A stretch of 64,000 nt of DNA from Kitasatospora indigofera (GCF_014655955.1 NZ_BNBO01000006.1:1-64000), one strand, 5' to 3'. Shown: positions 47,395 through 56,964, counted from the first letter of the stretch. The notes: generated from the sequence alone by a model not told the origin. Numbers and translations: made by a program.

Positions 47395-48807
47395 ATGACC
47401 ACCGACACCAGCCCGGAAGCCCAGCCGGCGGCGCCCCAACAGTCCAGCCTGAGCACGGCGGCGGCCCGCAACCTTGCCAGCACGACCAAGTCCGCCCCGC
47501 AGATGCAGGAGATCACTTCCCGGTGGCTGCTGCGGATGCTCCCCTGGGTGGAGACCAAGGGCGGCACCTACCGGGTGAACCGCCGGCTCAGCTACACCGT
47601 CGGCGACGGCCGCATCGAGTTCATCCAGAACGGCGGCGACGTCCGGGTGATCCCGCGCGAGCTCGGCGAACTCGCCCTGCTGCGCGGCTTCGAGAACGAG
47701 GAGGTGCTGACCGCGCTCGCCGGCCGGTGCGTCCAGCGCGACTTCCGGGCCGGTGAGGTCCTGGTCGAACGCGGCAGCCCCGCCGAGCGGATCCACCTGA
47801 TCGCCCACGGCCGGGTCAGCCAGACCTCGGTCGGCAAGTACGGCGACGAGGTCGCGGTCGCCGTCCTCGCCGACGGCGACCGCTTCGGCGAGAACGCCCT
47901 GCTGGACGCGGACGCCGCCTGGGACTACACCGCCACCGCCGAGACGCCCGGCACCCTGCTCACCCTGTCCCGCGCCGACTTCGCCTCCGTGCTGGCCGCG
48001 GCGCCGGACCTCCAGGCCCACATCCGGGAGTTCAGCTCGCTGCCCCAGCAGCGGCAGAACAAGCACGGCGAGGCCGAGATCGCACTGTCGGCCGGCCACA
48101 CCGGCGAGGCCGAACTGCCCGGCGCCTTCGTCGACTACGAACTCAAGCCCCGCGAGTACGAACTCTCCATCGCGCAGACCGTGCTGCGGATCCACACCAG
48201 GGTCGCCGACCTCTACAACGGGCCGCACAACCAGACCGAGGAGCAACTCAGGCTCACCATCGAGGCGCTGCGCGAGCGGCAGGAGTACGAACTCGTCAAC
48301 AACCGGGAGTTCGGCCTGCTGCACAACGCCGACTTCAAGCAGCGGATCCAGACCCACTCCGGCCCGCCCACCCCGGACGACCTCGACGAGCTGCTCTGCC
48401 GCCGCCGTGGCACCAAGTTCTTCCTGGCCCACCCGAAGACCATCGCGGCGATCGGGCGTGAGTTCAACTCCCGAGGGCTCTACCCGGACCACGTCGACGT
48501 CGGCGGCCAGCAGGTCCCGGCCTGGCGCGGGGTCCCGATCCTCCCCTGCAACAAGATCCCCATCAGCAAGGAGAACACCAGCTCGATCGTGGCCATGCGC
48601 ACCGGCGAGGACAACCAGGGCGTGATCGGCCTGCGCCAGACCGGTCTGCCGGAGGAGTACGAGCCGGGCCTGTCGGTGCGTTTCATGGGCATCGACGAAC
48701 GGTCGATCATCTCCTACCTGGTCTCCACCTACTACTCCGCCGCCATCCTGGTGCCCGACGCGCTCGGCGTGCTGGAGAACGTGCAGATCGCTCGCGGGCG
48801 CGACTAG
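47395..48807 (+). CDS. Family 2B encapsulin shell protein with cNMP-binding-like domain
   Basis: A 470-residue protein of the group formerly called Crp/EshA-like. The N-terminal arm (1-45) and residues from about 245 form the HK97-type shell fold, with [40 protein letters not shown] and [20 protein letters not shown] as markers. A cyclic-nucleotide-binding domain is inserted at about 93-210. Its phosphate-cassette region reads [20 protein letters not shown] and lacks the usual arginine, so nucleotide binding may be weak. Family 2B shells are known to enclose terpene cyclases, and the cyclase gene follows directly. Confidence 0.92.
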   Translation: MTTDTSPEAQPAAPQQSSLSTAAARNLASTTKSAPQMQEITSRWLLRMLPWVETKGGTYRVNRRLSYTVGDGRIEFIQNGGDVRVIPRELGELALLRGFENEEVLTALAGRCVQRDFRAGEVLVERGSPAERIHLIAHGRVSQTSVGKYGDEVAVAVLADGDRFGENALLDADAAWDYTATAETPGTLLTLSRADFASVLAAAPDLQAHIREFSSLPQQRQNKHGEAEIALSAGHTGEAELPGAFVDYELKPREYELSIAQTVLRIHTRVADLYNGPHNQTEEQLRLTIEALRERQEYELVNNREFGLLHNADFKQRIQTHSGPPTPDDLDELLCRRRGTKFFLAHPKTIAAIGREFNSRGLYPDHVDVGGQQVPAWRGVPILPCNKIPISKENTSSIVAMRTGEDNQGVIGLRQTGLPEEYEPGLSVRFMGIDERSIISYLVSTYYSAAILVPDALGVLENVQIARGRD

Positions 48808-48905
48808 CGGATCCGCTCCACGGCCCCGACGGCCCGGACCGCCCCGGGCCGGTCGAGCATGCCCGGGAGCCGGGCCAGCCCACTCACCTCACCAAGGAGC
48901 CACGG

Positions 48906-50315
48906 ATGCCCGATCCTGGGCCTTCCCCGCTGCAGTCGAGCCTGCCGGCCGCTGCGGCCCGCTTCGGAACCCACATCCTCGCCAACGCCCGGGCCGCCGG
49001 CCCGGGGCCCGCCGCCGGGGGCGCGTCGGCCCTGCCCGCCCTGCCCGGCGGGGTCTTCGGCTCCGTCCCTGCGGCCGGCTCCGTCCCCGCCGCCGGGGTG
49101 GTGCCCGCTGCGGCGGTGCCCGTGCAGGTGCCCGCCGTGCGGGTGCCCGCGTCCGTCCCGGTACCCGTCGGTCCGGGGGGCGGCCCGGCCGCCCGGCACG
49201 TGCGGGAGGGCGCTGCCGCGGTGGGGCGGCCGAGCCCTGTCCTGGACCGGATCCTGCGCGGTCCCAGCGGTCTCGGTACGGCGAGCCTGCACCCGGCCCG
49301 GCCCGGGGAGCCGGCGGCGTCCGGGACGCCGGCGGCGGGCCGTCCGATCCCGGGCCTCTACCACCACCCGGTGCCGGCGCCCGACCCGGCGCGGGTGGAG
49401 GAGGTCAGCCGGAGGATCAAGGCCTGGGCCATGGACGAGGTCCAGCTGTACCCCGAGGACTGGGAGGACCAGTTCGACGGCTTCTCGGTCGGGAGCTACA
49501 TGGTCGGCTGCCACCCGGACGCGCCGAGCATCGACCACCTGATGGTCGCCACGCGGCTGATGGTCGCCGAGAACGCGGTCGACGACTACTACTGCGAGGA
49601 CCACGGCGGCTCACCCGTCGGTCTCGGCGGACGCCTCCTGCTGGCGCACACCGCGCTCGACCCGTTGCAGACCACGAAGGAGTACCAGCCGCAGTGGGCG
49701 AAGTCGCTCCACGCGGACGCCCCCCGGCGGGCCTACCGCTCCGCCATGGAGTACTTCGTCCAGCGGTCCACCCCCTCCCAGGCCGACCGGTTCCGGCACG
49801 ACATGGCCCGTCTGCACCTGGGGTACCTGGCCGAGGCGGCCTGGGCCCAGACGGATCACCTGCCCGAGGTGTGGGAGTACCTGGCGATGCGCCAGTTCAA
49901 CAACTTCCGCCCCTGCCCCACCATCACCGACACCGTAGGTGGCTACGAACTGCCCGCGGACCTCCACGCCCAGCCCGCCATGCAGCGGGTCCTCGCGCTC
50001 GCCGGGAACGCCACCACGATCGTCAACGACCTGTACTCGTACACCAAGGAACTCGCCGCCCCCGGCCGGCACCTGAACCTGCCGGTGGTGATCGCCGAGC
50101 GTGAGGGCGTCTCCGACCAGGAGGCCTACCTCAAGGCGGTCGAGGTCCACAACGACCTCATGCGCGACTTCGAGGCCGAAGCCGCCGCCCTGGCCGCCGC
50201 CTGCCCCGTCCCCAGCGTGCTCCGCTTCCTGCGGGGAGTGGCCGTGTGGGTCGACGGCAACCACTACTGGCACATGACCAACACCTATCGCTACAGCCTG
50301 CCCGACTTCTGGTAA
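48906..50315 (+). CDS. tpc: 2-methylisoborneol synthase
   Basis: A 469-residue class I terpene cyclase converting 2-methylgeranyl diphosphate to 2-methylisoborneol, an earthy odorant. Residues from about 150 are the all-helical cyclase, with the Mg2+ motif DDYYCED (226-232) and the second metal motif NDLYSYTKE (374-382). Residues 1-150 form a disordered Ala/Pro/Val/Gly tail containing SPVLDRILRGPSGLGT (110-125). In family 2B encapsulin systems such tails direct the cyclase into the shell. AAGGAG precedes the ATG. It is the middle gene of the operon. Confidence 0.95.
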   Translation: MPDPGPSPLQSSLPAAAARFGTHILANARAAGPGPAAGGASALPALPGGVFGSVPAAGSVPAAGVVPAAAVPVQVPAVRVPASVPVPVGPGGGPAARHVREGAAAVGRPSPVLDRILRGPSGLGTASLHPARPGEPAASGTPAAGRPIPGLYHHPVPAPDPARVEEVSRRIKAWAMDEVQLYPEDWEDQFDGFSVGSYMVGCHPDAPSIDHLMVATRLMVAENAVDDYYCEDHGGSPVGLGGRLLLAHTALDPLQTTKEYQPQWAKSLHADAPRRAYRSAMEYFVQRSTPSQADRFRHDMARLHLGYLAEAAWAQTDHLPEVWEYLAMRQFNNFRPCPTITDTVGGYELPADLHAQPAMQRVLALAGNATTIVNDLYSYTKELAAPGRHLNLPVVIAEREGVSDQEAYLKAVEVHNDLMRDFEAEAAALAAACPVPSVLRFLRGVAVWVDGNHYWHMTNTYRYSLPDFW

Positions 50316-50329
50316 GGATGGACTTATCC

Positions 50330-51226
50330 GTGACTAGCATTGACCTCACCACCGCCGACGCCATTTCTGCCGGCAATTCCCTTTTCATCCCCACCCCGGC
50401 GACGCCCTACCAGGGGGACATCGCCCGGTACTGGGACCACGAGGCCAGGCCGGTGAACCTGCGTCTCGGTGACGTGGACGGCCTTTACCACCACCACTAC
50501 GGCATCGGCGAGGTCGACCACGCCGCCCTCGGCGACACCGAGGACAGCGCGTACGAGAAGAAGCTGATCGCCGAACTCCACCGCCTGGAGTCCGCGCAGG
50601 CCGAACTCCTCCTGGACCACCTCGGCGCCATCGGCCCCGACGACACCCTCGTGGACGCCGGCTGCGGCCGCGGCGGCTCGATGGTCATGGCCCACCAGCG
50701 CTTCGGATGCAAGGTGGAGGGCGTCACGCTGTCGGCCAAGCAGGCCGACTTCGCCAACCAGCGCGCCCGCGAACTCGGCATCGACGACCACGTCCGCGCC
50801 CGCGTCTGCAACATGCTCAGCACGCCCTTCGAGACCGGCCGGGCCGCGGCCTCGTGGAACAACGAGTCGAGCATGTACGTCGACCTGCACGACCTCTTCG
50901 CCGAGCACTCCCGCGTCCTCGCGGTCGGCGGCCGCTACGTGACCATCACCGGCTGCTGGAACCCGCGTTACGGCCAGCCCTCGAAGTGGGTCTCCCAGAT
51001 CAACGCGCACTTCGAGTGCAACATCCACTCCCGCCGGGAGTACCTGCGCGCGATGGCCGACAACCGCCTCGTGCCGCAGGCCGTCGTCGACCTGACTCCC
51101 GCGACCCTGCCCTACTGGGAGCTGCGGGCCACGTCCTCCCTGGTCACCGGCATCGAAGAAGCGTTCATCAACTCCTACCGGGACGGCTCCTTCCAGTACC
51201 TCCTGATCGCGGCCGACCGCGTCTGA
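50330..51226 (+). CDS. gppmt: Geranyl diphosphate 2-C-methyltransferase
   Basis: A 298-residue SAM-dependent enzyme that methylates C2 of geranyl diphosphate, supplying the cyclase. The SAM motif is TLVDAGCGRGGSMVMAHQRF near 105-124. Family-typical blocks are ARPVNLRLGDVDGLYHHHYG and GGRYVTITGCWNPRYGQPSK, ending in the RDGSFQYLLIAADRV type. I prefer the GTG at 50330 (AAGGATGG at good spacing) over the ATG at 50318, whose ribosome site would touch the start. It begins 14 bases after the cyclase stop. Confidence 0.95.
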   Translation: MTSIDLTTADAISAGNSLFIPTPATPYQGDIARYWDHEARPVNLRLGDVDGLYHHHYGIGEVDHAALGDTEDSAYEKKLIAELHRLESAQAELLLDHLGAIGPDDTLVDAGCGRGGSMVMAHQRFGCKVEGVTLSAKQADFANQRARELGIDDHVRARVCNMLSTPFETGRAAASWNNESSMYVDLHDLFAEHSRVLAVGGRYVTITGCWNPRYGQPSKWVSQINAHFECNIHSRREYLRAMADNRLVPQAVVDLTPATLPYWELRATSSLVTGIEEAFINSYRDGSFQYLLIAADRV

Positions 51227-51248
51227 CGGCTGCCGTCACCCCCACCGA

Positions 51249-51290
51249 CCGCAGGGCCGGGTCCGTCGGCCGACGGACCCGGCCCTGCGG
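51249..51290. terminator. Terminator of the 2-methylisoborneol operon
   Basis: The 42 bases from 51249 to 51290 are a perfect palindrome (it reads the same on both strands), beginning 22 bases after the methyltransferase stop. It folds as a stem of about 19 bp with a tiny loop. Confidence 0.8.
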
Positions 51291-51431
51291 GTTCCCCCGT
51301 CGTGCATCGCCGCGCAGGTCGGCGGGAATCCGTGGACGTCCGCGGACCACGAGCTGCACTAGCCTGGGCCCGTACCGGGCCCACATCGGGGGCGACGGGG
51401 ACGTGCAGCGCTCAAGAGGGGAGCGGCATCC

Positions 51432-51851
51432 GTGTCGGAACGTTTGCAGCGCAATCAACTGGTGATCGACGAGTTCCGGTCGGCCGGAGGAGTCGTCGGC
51501 GGTGACTTCGAGGGGGTGCCCCTCCTTCTGCTGACCACCACGGGCGCCCGCAGCGGGCAACCACGCACGATGCCCATGACCTACCTGCGGGACGGGGACC
51601 GGCTCGTGGTCTTCGCCGCCAACGGCGGCAGGGAGAGCCACCCCGGCTGGTACCACAATCTGCTCGCCGACCCGGCCGCAAGCGTCGAGGTGGGCACCGA
51701 GGCCTACGACGTGACGGCGACCGGGACCGACGGCGCGGAGCGCGAGCGGCTCTGGGCCCGACAGCTTGAGCACACGCCCTACTTCGCCGGGTTCCAGGAG
51801 CGGGCCGGGCGGCGCATCCCCGTTGTCGCGCTGACCCGTACGGTCGCCTGA
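51432..51851 (+). CDS. Deazaflavin-dependent nitroreductase-family oxidoreductase
   Basis: A 139-residue split-beta-barrel protein of the F420-dependent Ddn-like family. The signature is PLLLLTTTGARSGQPRTMPM, then YLRDGDRLVVFAANGG and HPGWYHNLLADPAASVEVG. F420 binding is inferred from the family. The substrate is unknown. Start is GTG at 51432 after GAGGGGAG. It stands alone. Confidence 0.9.
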   Translation: MSERLQRNQLVIDEFRSAGGVVGGDFEGVPLLLLTTTGARSGQPRTMPMTYLRDGDRLVVFAANGGRESHPGWYHNLLADPAASVEVGTEAYDVTATGTDGAERERLWARQLEHTPYFAGFQERAGRRIPVVALTRTVA

Positions 51852-52077
51852 CCCCCAAGCCCGCATCGTGGCTGCGGGCTGCGCTGCGGGGGCGAGACGT
51901 CAGGATGAGGGCGGACCGTGCCGGCAGTGCCCGCTCCCCGGCCGGCACCGGCGGTGACGCGGGCCACCGGGGCCTTGTGGCACGTGATCTGACGATTCGG
52001 CGGCTGTGATGTCAGTGCCAGGTGTGAGCATCTCCCCGGGCGAAGTCGTCGCCCTCGTCGTGGAAGGAAGCACCACC

Positions 52078-52488
52078 ATGGTTGCCTGGCCCGGAGACAT
52101 CCAAGCCGTCACCCTCTTCGTCGAGGACCTCGCGAGGGCGAAGGAGTTCTATCAGCAGGTCTTCGAGCTTCCCGTCGACTTCGAGGACGAGAACTCGGCC
52201 GTCTTCCGCTTCGGCGGGACTCTGGTGAATCTGTTGTCGGTCGCCTCCGCCCCCGGCCTGGTGGCTCCCGCCCCCGTCGGCTCCCCGGACCAGGGCGTGC
52301 GGGCCCAGTTCACTCTCGGGGTCACGGACGTGGACCAGGTGTGCCGGCGCCTGGCCGAACGCGGGGTCAGCCTGCTCAACGGGCCGATGGACCGGTCCTG
52401 GGGCATTCGCACGGCGAGCTTCCGCGATCCGGGCGGCCACATCTGGGAGATCGCCGCTCCCAGCGCCCCGGCCCCGGCCGGTGGGTAG
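52078..52488 (+). CDS. VOC/glyoxalase-family protein
   Basis: A 136-residue protein with two beta-alpha-beta-beta-beta units: VTLFVEDLARAKEFYQQVFE (about 11-30) and FTLGVTDVDQVCRRLAERGV, ending FRDPGGHIWEIAAP. The Glu near the C-terminal GHIWE is a typical metal-ligand position. Function (lyase, dioxygenase or resistance protein) cannot be fixed. The ATG at 52078 has GGAAGGAAG upstream and fits the fold, so I prefer it to in-frame ATGs 70 bases upstream. Confidence 0.85.
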   Translation: MVAWPGDIQAVTLFVEDLARAKEFYQQVFELPVDFEDENSAVFRFGGTLVNLLSVASAPGLVAPAPVGSPDQGVRAQFTLGVTDVDQVCRRLAERGVSLLNGPMDRSWGIRTASFRDPGGHIWEIAAPSAPAPAGG

Positions 52489-52786
52489 GACCGGCAGCAC
52501 GGCGGGAGCCGGGCCAGGACCGGGCCGGCACCCGGTTCTGCGACCCGGACAGCACTTTCGCCCAATCTGGTAGGTCCTGGCGGCCTGGCCGGCCCCGGCC
52601 CTGCCACGCGCCCCGACGGATGAGCGCCCGCTCCGTAGCCCGCCCGCCCGCCCCGCGCCCGCGGCTCGCAGCCCGGACCGCCCGACAGCTCCCGACGGTG
52701 GGCCGGGCAGGGGGCGGCCCGGCGACCGGGCCGGGGGTCCGTGGGAGGATCGCAGGCAGGGGACTGCCGAGGTGAGGGGATGCGCC

Positions 52787-53617
52787 GTGTGCACCGTGTT
52801 CGTGAGTTTCGATCCCGGCTCTCCGGTTCCGGTCCTGGTGCTCGCCGCGCGGGACGAGTACGCCGACCGGGCCTGGCTGCCGCCGGCCCGGCACTGGCCG
52901 GCCCGGCCGCGGCTGCTGGGCGGCCTCGATCTCCTGGCCGGCGGCACCTGGCTGGCCGTCGACCCGGGCGGGCCGGGCCGGCCGCCCAGGACGGCCTGCA
53001 TCCTGAACGGGTTCGGGATCCCCGCCGACCCGGTCGGCCGTCTCTCCCGCGGGGAGCTGCCCCTGCTGGCCGCGGAGGGCGAGGACCTCACCGGCCGTGA
53101 CTGGGCACGCTACGACCCGTTCCACCTGATCACCGCCGAGCCGGACGCGGTGTCCATGCTGGGGTGGAGCGGCACCGAGCTGACCCGCCGGGAGCTGGAG
53201 CCGGGGCTGCACGCCGTCATCAACGACGGAATGGAGGGCCTCGCGGAGCACCGGACGTCCTCGCAGCGCGCCTCGCGGATGATGGCCGCCCGGCTGGCGT
53301 ACTTCCGGCCCCGGCTGGCGGCCGTCCGCCGGCCGGAGCCGCCGACCGCCCCGCCCCTCGGGGCCGACGCCCCGACCGCCGACGTGTGGGGGGACTGGGC
53401 ACTGATCGCGGACGGTGACGGGCTGGACCGCACGGATCCGGCCGCCCTCGTCCAGCGCCGGGACTTCGGGGAGGGCCGGATCTGGGCGACCACCTCGCTC
53501 GCCCTGGTCGGGCTGGGCCGCAGCACCGTCCGCTACGACTTCAACCCGGCACCGGGCAACGCCGCCTGGTACCCGGTCGACACCCGGCCGGCCGACATCC
53601 GGCCGCGCGGGGTCTGA
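52787..53617 (+). CDS. NRDE-family (TANGO2-like) protein
   Basis: A 276-residue protein. With a GTG start at 52787 it begins M-C-T-V-F-V, placing a cysteine at position 2, and the NRDE-type block is ARDEYADRAWLPPARHWP. Exposed Cys2 after methionine removal is characteristic of this Ntn-like group. AGGGGA sits about six bases before that GTG, supporting it over an in-frame GTG 15 bases upstream. TANGO2 relatives are linked to lipid or haem handling; the bacterial role is unknown. It ends with FNPAPGNAAWYPVDTRPADI. Confidence 0.8.
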   Translation: MCTVFVSFDPGSPVPVLVLAARDEYADRAWLPPARHWPARPRLLGGLDLLAGGTWLAVDPGGPGRPPRTACILNGFGIPADPVGRLSRGELPLLAAEGEDLTGRDWARYDPFHLITAEPDAVSMLGWSGTELTRRELEPGLHAVINDGMEGLAEHRTSSQRASRMMAARLAYFRPRLAAVRRPEPPTAPPLGADAPTADVWGDWALIADGDGLDRTDPAALVQRRDFGEGRIWATTSLALVGLGRSTVRYDFNPAPGNAAWYPVDTRPADIRPRGV

Positions 53618-53650
53618 CCGCGCGGCGGTGCAGGACGCAGTGGCCCGCCG

Positions 53651-53720
53651 CAGCCGTTCGGCCCCCAGCCGTTCGGCCCCCAGCCGCTCGGCCCGGCTCG
53701 GCCCGGCTCGGCCCGGCTCG
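53651..53720. repeat. Short tandem repeats (15-mer, then 10-mer)
   Basis: CAGCCGTTCGGCCCC is repeated exactly twice with a third diverged copy, then GCCCGGCTCG is repeated three times. They lie between convergent genes and resemble slippage-expanded DNA. Confidence 0.6.
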
Positions 53721-53792
53721 GCCCGACCCGGTCGGGGCAGGCCGGACCTGCCCCGACCGGACCGGACCTGCCCCGGCCGGTCGCCGGGCGCG

Positions 53793-54728
53793 TCAGCGGT
53801 CCGCGGCCCCGCCGGGGACGAGGATGTCGAGCGACCTCGGCAGGATCCGTACCTCGGCCGGCAGCGGGCCGACGTACTCGCCGTCCGCGTACGCGTTGAT
53901 CCCCGGGGACTCGATGCGCAGCGAGTCCGTGCGGTGGGTCTCCACCTCGGAGCGCCGCACGTGGGTGCCCTTGAACACGGTCGGGAAGAACCGCGCCACC
54001 CGCAGGCGGCGCATGGCGTGCACGAGGGTGACGTCGAGCAGGCCGTCGGTGCGGTCGGCCCCCGGGCAGATCACCATCCCGCCGCCGTAGCTGCGGGTGT
54101 TGCCGATGGCCGCCAGGGTGAGCGGGCGGTCGACGACGGTGCCGTCCGCCAGCACCAGCCGGAACGGCAGCGGCCGCAGGTTGGCGAACTCGACCAGGAT
54201 GGCCAGGTTGTAGCGCATCCGGCCGTGCGGCCAGCGGAGCCGGTTGGTCCGGTCGCTGACCAGCGAGTCGAAGCCGGTCGCCAGCACCGAGCCGAAGACC
54301 CGGACGGTCCCGTCGGCGGCCTCGATCCGGCCGAGGTCGACGGTCTCCACTCGCCCGCCGACGATCACGTCCGCCGCGGCCTCGGGGTCCTTCAACGGGA
54401 TCCCGAACTCGCGGGCGTGGTCGTTGCCGGTGCCGGCCGGGATCACGCCGAGCGGGACGCCGCTGCCGGCGAGGGCCTGCAGGGCCAGGCTGATCATGCC
54501 GTCGCCGCCCGCGACGACCAGGGCGTCGGTGCCCCGGGCGACCGCCTCGCGGCCCAGTCGCAGGGAGTCCGCGGCGTCGCTGCCGGCGGTGTCGAAGACC
54601 TCGACGCCGCGTTCGCGCAGCCGGGCGGCCGCGCGCCGGGCGGCCTTCTCGGCCCGGCCACCGCCGGCGGCCGGGTTGGTCAGCAGGGTGACGCTGCGGA
54701 TCGGCCGCGCGGCCGCCGGCCCGTTCAC
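53793..54728 (-). CDS. Diacylglycerol/lipid kinase-family protein
   Basis: A 311-residue DagK/YegS-type lipid kinase. The catalytic N-domain has VTLLTNPAAGGGRAEKAARR, the nucleotide motif VVAGGDGMISLALQAL and PLGVIPAGTGNDHAREFGIP. The C-terminal beta-sandwich ends with NAYADGEYVGPLPAEVRILP. It transfers phosphate to diacylglycerol, sphingoid base or a similar lipid; the substrate is not determined. The GTG start at 54728 overlaps the stop of the upstream FAD enzyme (GTGA), so the two are translationally coupled. Confidence 0.9.
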   Translation of the reverse strand: MNGPAAARPIRSVTLLTNPAAGGGRAEKAARRAAARLRERGVEVFDTAGSDAADSLRLGREAVARGTDALVVAGGDGMISLALQALAGSGVPLGVIPAGTGNDHAREFGIPLKDPEAAADVIVGGRVETVDLGRIEAADGTVRVFGSVLATGFDSLVSDRTNRLRWPHGRMRYNLAILVEFANLRPLPFRLVLADGTVVDRPLTLAAIGNTRSYGGGMVICPGADRTDGLLDVTLVHAMRRLRVARFFPTVFKGTHVRRSEVETHRTDSLRIESPGINAYADGEYVGPLPAEVRILPRSLDILVPGGAADR

Positions 54729-56365
54729 GGGATGAGCTTGCCGGGGTTGAGGATCCCGGCCGGGTCGACGGCGTCCTTGACGGCCCGGAGGATCTTCACC
54801 CCGAGATCGCCGATCTCCTGGCTCATCCACGGCAGGTGGTCGGTGCCGACGGCGTGGTGGTGGGTGATGGTGCCGCCGTGCGCCAGGATGGCGTCGCCCG
54901 CCGCCCGCTTCGCCCCGTCCCACTGCTCCAGCGGATCGTCCTGCTGCGCCGCCACCACGGTGAAGTAGAGCGAGGCGCCGGTCGGGTAGACGTGCGAGAT
55001 GTGGCACATCACCAGGGCGGACGAACCGCCCTCGCGCAGTGCTCCCTCCAGCGCCGAGGTCACGGCGGCCTTGAGTGCGGCCAGGCCGGCCCAGCTGGTC
55101 GCGGTCTCCAGGGTCTCGCAGAGCGCACCGGCGGTGAGCAGCGAGTCGCGCAGGTACGGCGCGTTGAACCGGCCGTGCTCCCAGGCCTTCGCGGCCTCCT
55201 CGCCGAGCGAGCTGCCGCCCGCGGCGAGCAGGACGTCCCTGGTCCGCCGGTGGCGGGCCCCGGCCTGCTCGGGGGTGCCCTCGAAGACGGTCACCGCCAG
55301 GCAGCCGCCGGTGACCTGGGCGCCGCCGATCCGGTCGGTCATCGCCAGGTTGATCGCGGTCTCGGTCTCGTCGGAGATCCGGATCACGGTCGGGCCGGTG
55401 CCCTGCTGCTCGACCTCGCGCAGCGCGGCGGCGCCGGTCGCGAAGTCGGGGAAGCTCCAGGCCTCGTGGATCTTCACCGCGGGCGTGGGGTGGACCCGTA
55501 CCCGGACGGCGGTGATGACGCCCAGGGTGCCCTCGGAGCCGAGGAACAGCTGGCGCAGGTCGGGCCCGGCGGCCGAGGCCGGGGCGCGTCCGAGGTCGAT
55601 CGCACCGGCGGGCGTGACCACGCGCAGTCCGCGCACCATGTCGTCGAACCGGCCGTGGCCCGCCGAGTTCTGGCCGGAGGAGCGGGTGGCCGCGAAGCCG
55701 CCGACGGTCGCGTACCGGAAGCTCTGCGGGTAGTGGCCGAGCTCGTACCCCCGGGCGGCGAGCAGGGCCTCGGCCTGCGGACCGGTCAGGCCGGCCCCGA
55801 GGACGGCCTCGCCGGAGATCTCGTCCAGCGACTCCAGGCGGTCGAAGCGCCGCAGGTCGAGCGAGATCACGGCGGTGAAGCCGCCGCGGACCGGGTCGAC
55901 GCCGCCGACCACGCTGGTGCCGCCGCCGAACGGCACGACGGCGATCCGCCGGTCGGCGCAGAGCGCCAGGACGGCCGCGATCTCGTCCTCGCCGCCCGGC
56001 AGCACGACGGCGTCCGGTGCGTCCTGGGCGGCGCGGCTGCGGCGGCGCAGCAGGTCGGGGGTCGACTTGCCGCCCGCGCGCGGCAGCCGGTCGGCGTCGC
56101 GGTCGCTGACGTACGCGGCGCCGACGATCCCGGCGAGGGCGTCCAGGTCCTCCTCCGGCAGGGCGGACGGCCGCAGCACGACCTCCTCGGCGGTGGGCGC
56201 CGGGTGGTCGGCCGGCGTCACCCCGAGCGCCTGTTCCAGCAACGCCCTGATGTCCTCGGAGAGCGGCTTGGCGAGGTCGGGGTCGCCCCAGGCGTCCCAC
56301 TTCATCGGGGGCAGCGGCAGGGTGGCGGGCGTCCGGTCCGGTCCGGTTGGCGCATCGGGTGTCAT
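54725..56365 (-). CDS. FAD-binding oxidase, alkylglycerone-phosphate-synthase-like
   Basis: A 546-residue PCMH-type flavoprotein. It has DAVVLPGGEDEIAAVLALCA, the FAD motif RIAVVPFGGGTSVVGGVDPV, then YPQSFRYATVGGFAATRSSG and RQLFLGSEGTLGVITAVRVR. The C-terminal triple histidine THHHAVGTDHLPW with GILNPGKLIP resembles alkyl-DHAP synthase, which makes the ether bond of ether lipids. D-lactate/glycolate oxidase-like activity remains possible. It is coupled to the lipid kinase and divergent from TetR-glpD. The start at 56365 lies only 21 bases from the TetR gene. Confidence 0.82.
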   Translation of the reverse strand: MTPDAPTGPDRTPATLPLPPMKWDAWGDPDLAKPLSEDIRALLEQALGVTPADHPAPTAEEVVLRPSALPEEDLDALAGIVGAAYVSDRDADRLPRAGGKSTPDLLRRRSRAAQDAPDAVVLPGGEDEIAAVLALCADRRIAVVPFGGGTSVVGGVDPVRGGFTAVISLDLRRFDRLESLDEISGEAVLGAGLTGPQAEALLAARGYELGHYPQSFRYATVGGFAATRSSGQNSAGHGRFDDMVRGLRVVTPAGAIDLGRAPASAAGPDLRQLFLGSEGTLGVITAVRVRVHPTPAVKIHEAWSFPDFATGAAALREVEQQGTGPTVIRISDETETAINLAMTDRIGGAQVTGGCLAVTVFEGTPEQAGARHRRTRDVLLAAGGSSLGEEAAKAWEHGRFNAPYLRDSLLTAGALCETLETATSWAGLAALKAAVTSALEGALREGGSSALVMCHISHVYPTGASLYFTVVAAQQDDPLEQWDGAKRAAGDAILAHGGTITHHHAVGTDHLPWMSQEIGDLGVKILRAVKDAVDPAGILNPGKLIP

Positions 56366-56402
56366 GCGTTACAGTTTTACACATCATGTCAAGTAGTAAC
56401 GC
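56366..56402. promoter_or_regulatory. Candidate operator region between FAD enzyme and TetR
   Basis: GCGTTAC (56366-56372) and GTAACGC (56396-56402) are an inverted pair spanning the start of the TetR gene. Between them the minus strand has TGTAA-AAC-TGTAA as a direct repeat. The FAD enzyme and TetR start codons are only 20 bases apart, so divergent promoters must overlap here and a single TetR site could control both. Confidence 0.35.
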
Positions 56403-56964
56403 TGACCCGCAGAGCGTCGACGACGCCATCCTCGACGCGGCCGCCGAGCTGATCACCCAGCTCGGCGCCCGCCGCACCCAGCTGGCCGAGATCGCCCGCC
56501 GCGCGGGGGTCAGCCGGCCGACCGTCTACCGCCGCTGGCCGGACGTCCGGGCGGTCATCGGCGCGCTGCTCACCCGCGAGATCGCCGCGACCCAGGCAGA
56601 GGTCACCCGGGCCGGTGACGACCGCGAGTCGGTGGTGGCCTGGATCGTCGAGGTCGCCGTCCGGATCCGTGACCACGCGGTGCTCGGCGCGCTGCTGCAC
56701 TCGGACCCCGAAGTGCTCTTCGAGTACGTCACCGAGCGGCTCGGCACCAGCCAGCGCGGCCTGCTCGACGCCCTGCGCGGCGCGCTGGTGCTCGGCCAGC
56801 GGCACGGCTCGGTCCGCGCCGGGGAGCCGGCCGAGCTGGCCGCGATGGTGCTGCTCATCGCCCAGTCCACCGTCCAGTCGTACCGCATGGTCGCCCAACT
56901 GCTCCCCGAGGAAGCATGGCGGCGCGAACTGGCCAGAGCCCTGAACGGATACCTCGCGCCATGA
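56386..56964 (+). CDS. TetR/AcrR-family regulator of the glycerolipid cluster
   Basis: A 192-residue regulator. The helix-turn-helix is at about 10-55, with AILDAAAELITQLGARRTQL and RRAGVSRPTVYRRWPDVRAV. The C-terminal domain is of the type that binds small hydrophobic ligands. The ATG at 56386 is followed by MSSSNADP; a further upstream in-frame ATG would lie inside the neighbouring gene. The stop overlaps glpD (ATGA), so it regulates the operon it belongs to and probably the divergent pair. Confidence 0.88.
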   Translation: MSSSNADPQSVDDAILDAAAELITQLGARRTQLAEIARRAGVSRPTVYRRWPDVRAVIGALLTREIAATQAEVTRAGDDRESVVAWIVEVAVRIRDHAVLGALLHSDPEVLFEYVTERLGTSQRGLLDALRGALVLGQRHGSVRAGEPAELAAMVLLIAQSTVQSYRMVAQLLPEEAWRRELARALNGYLAP

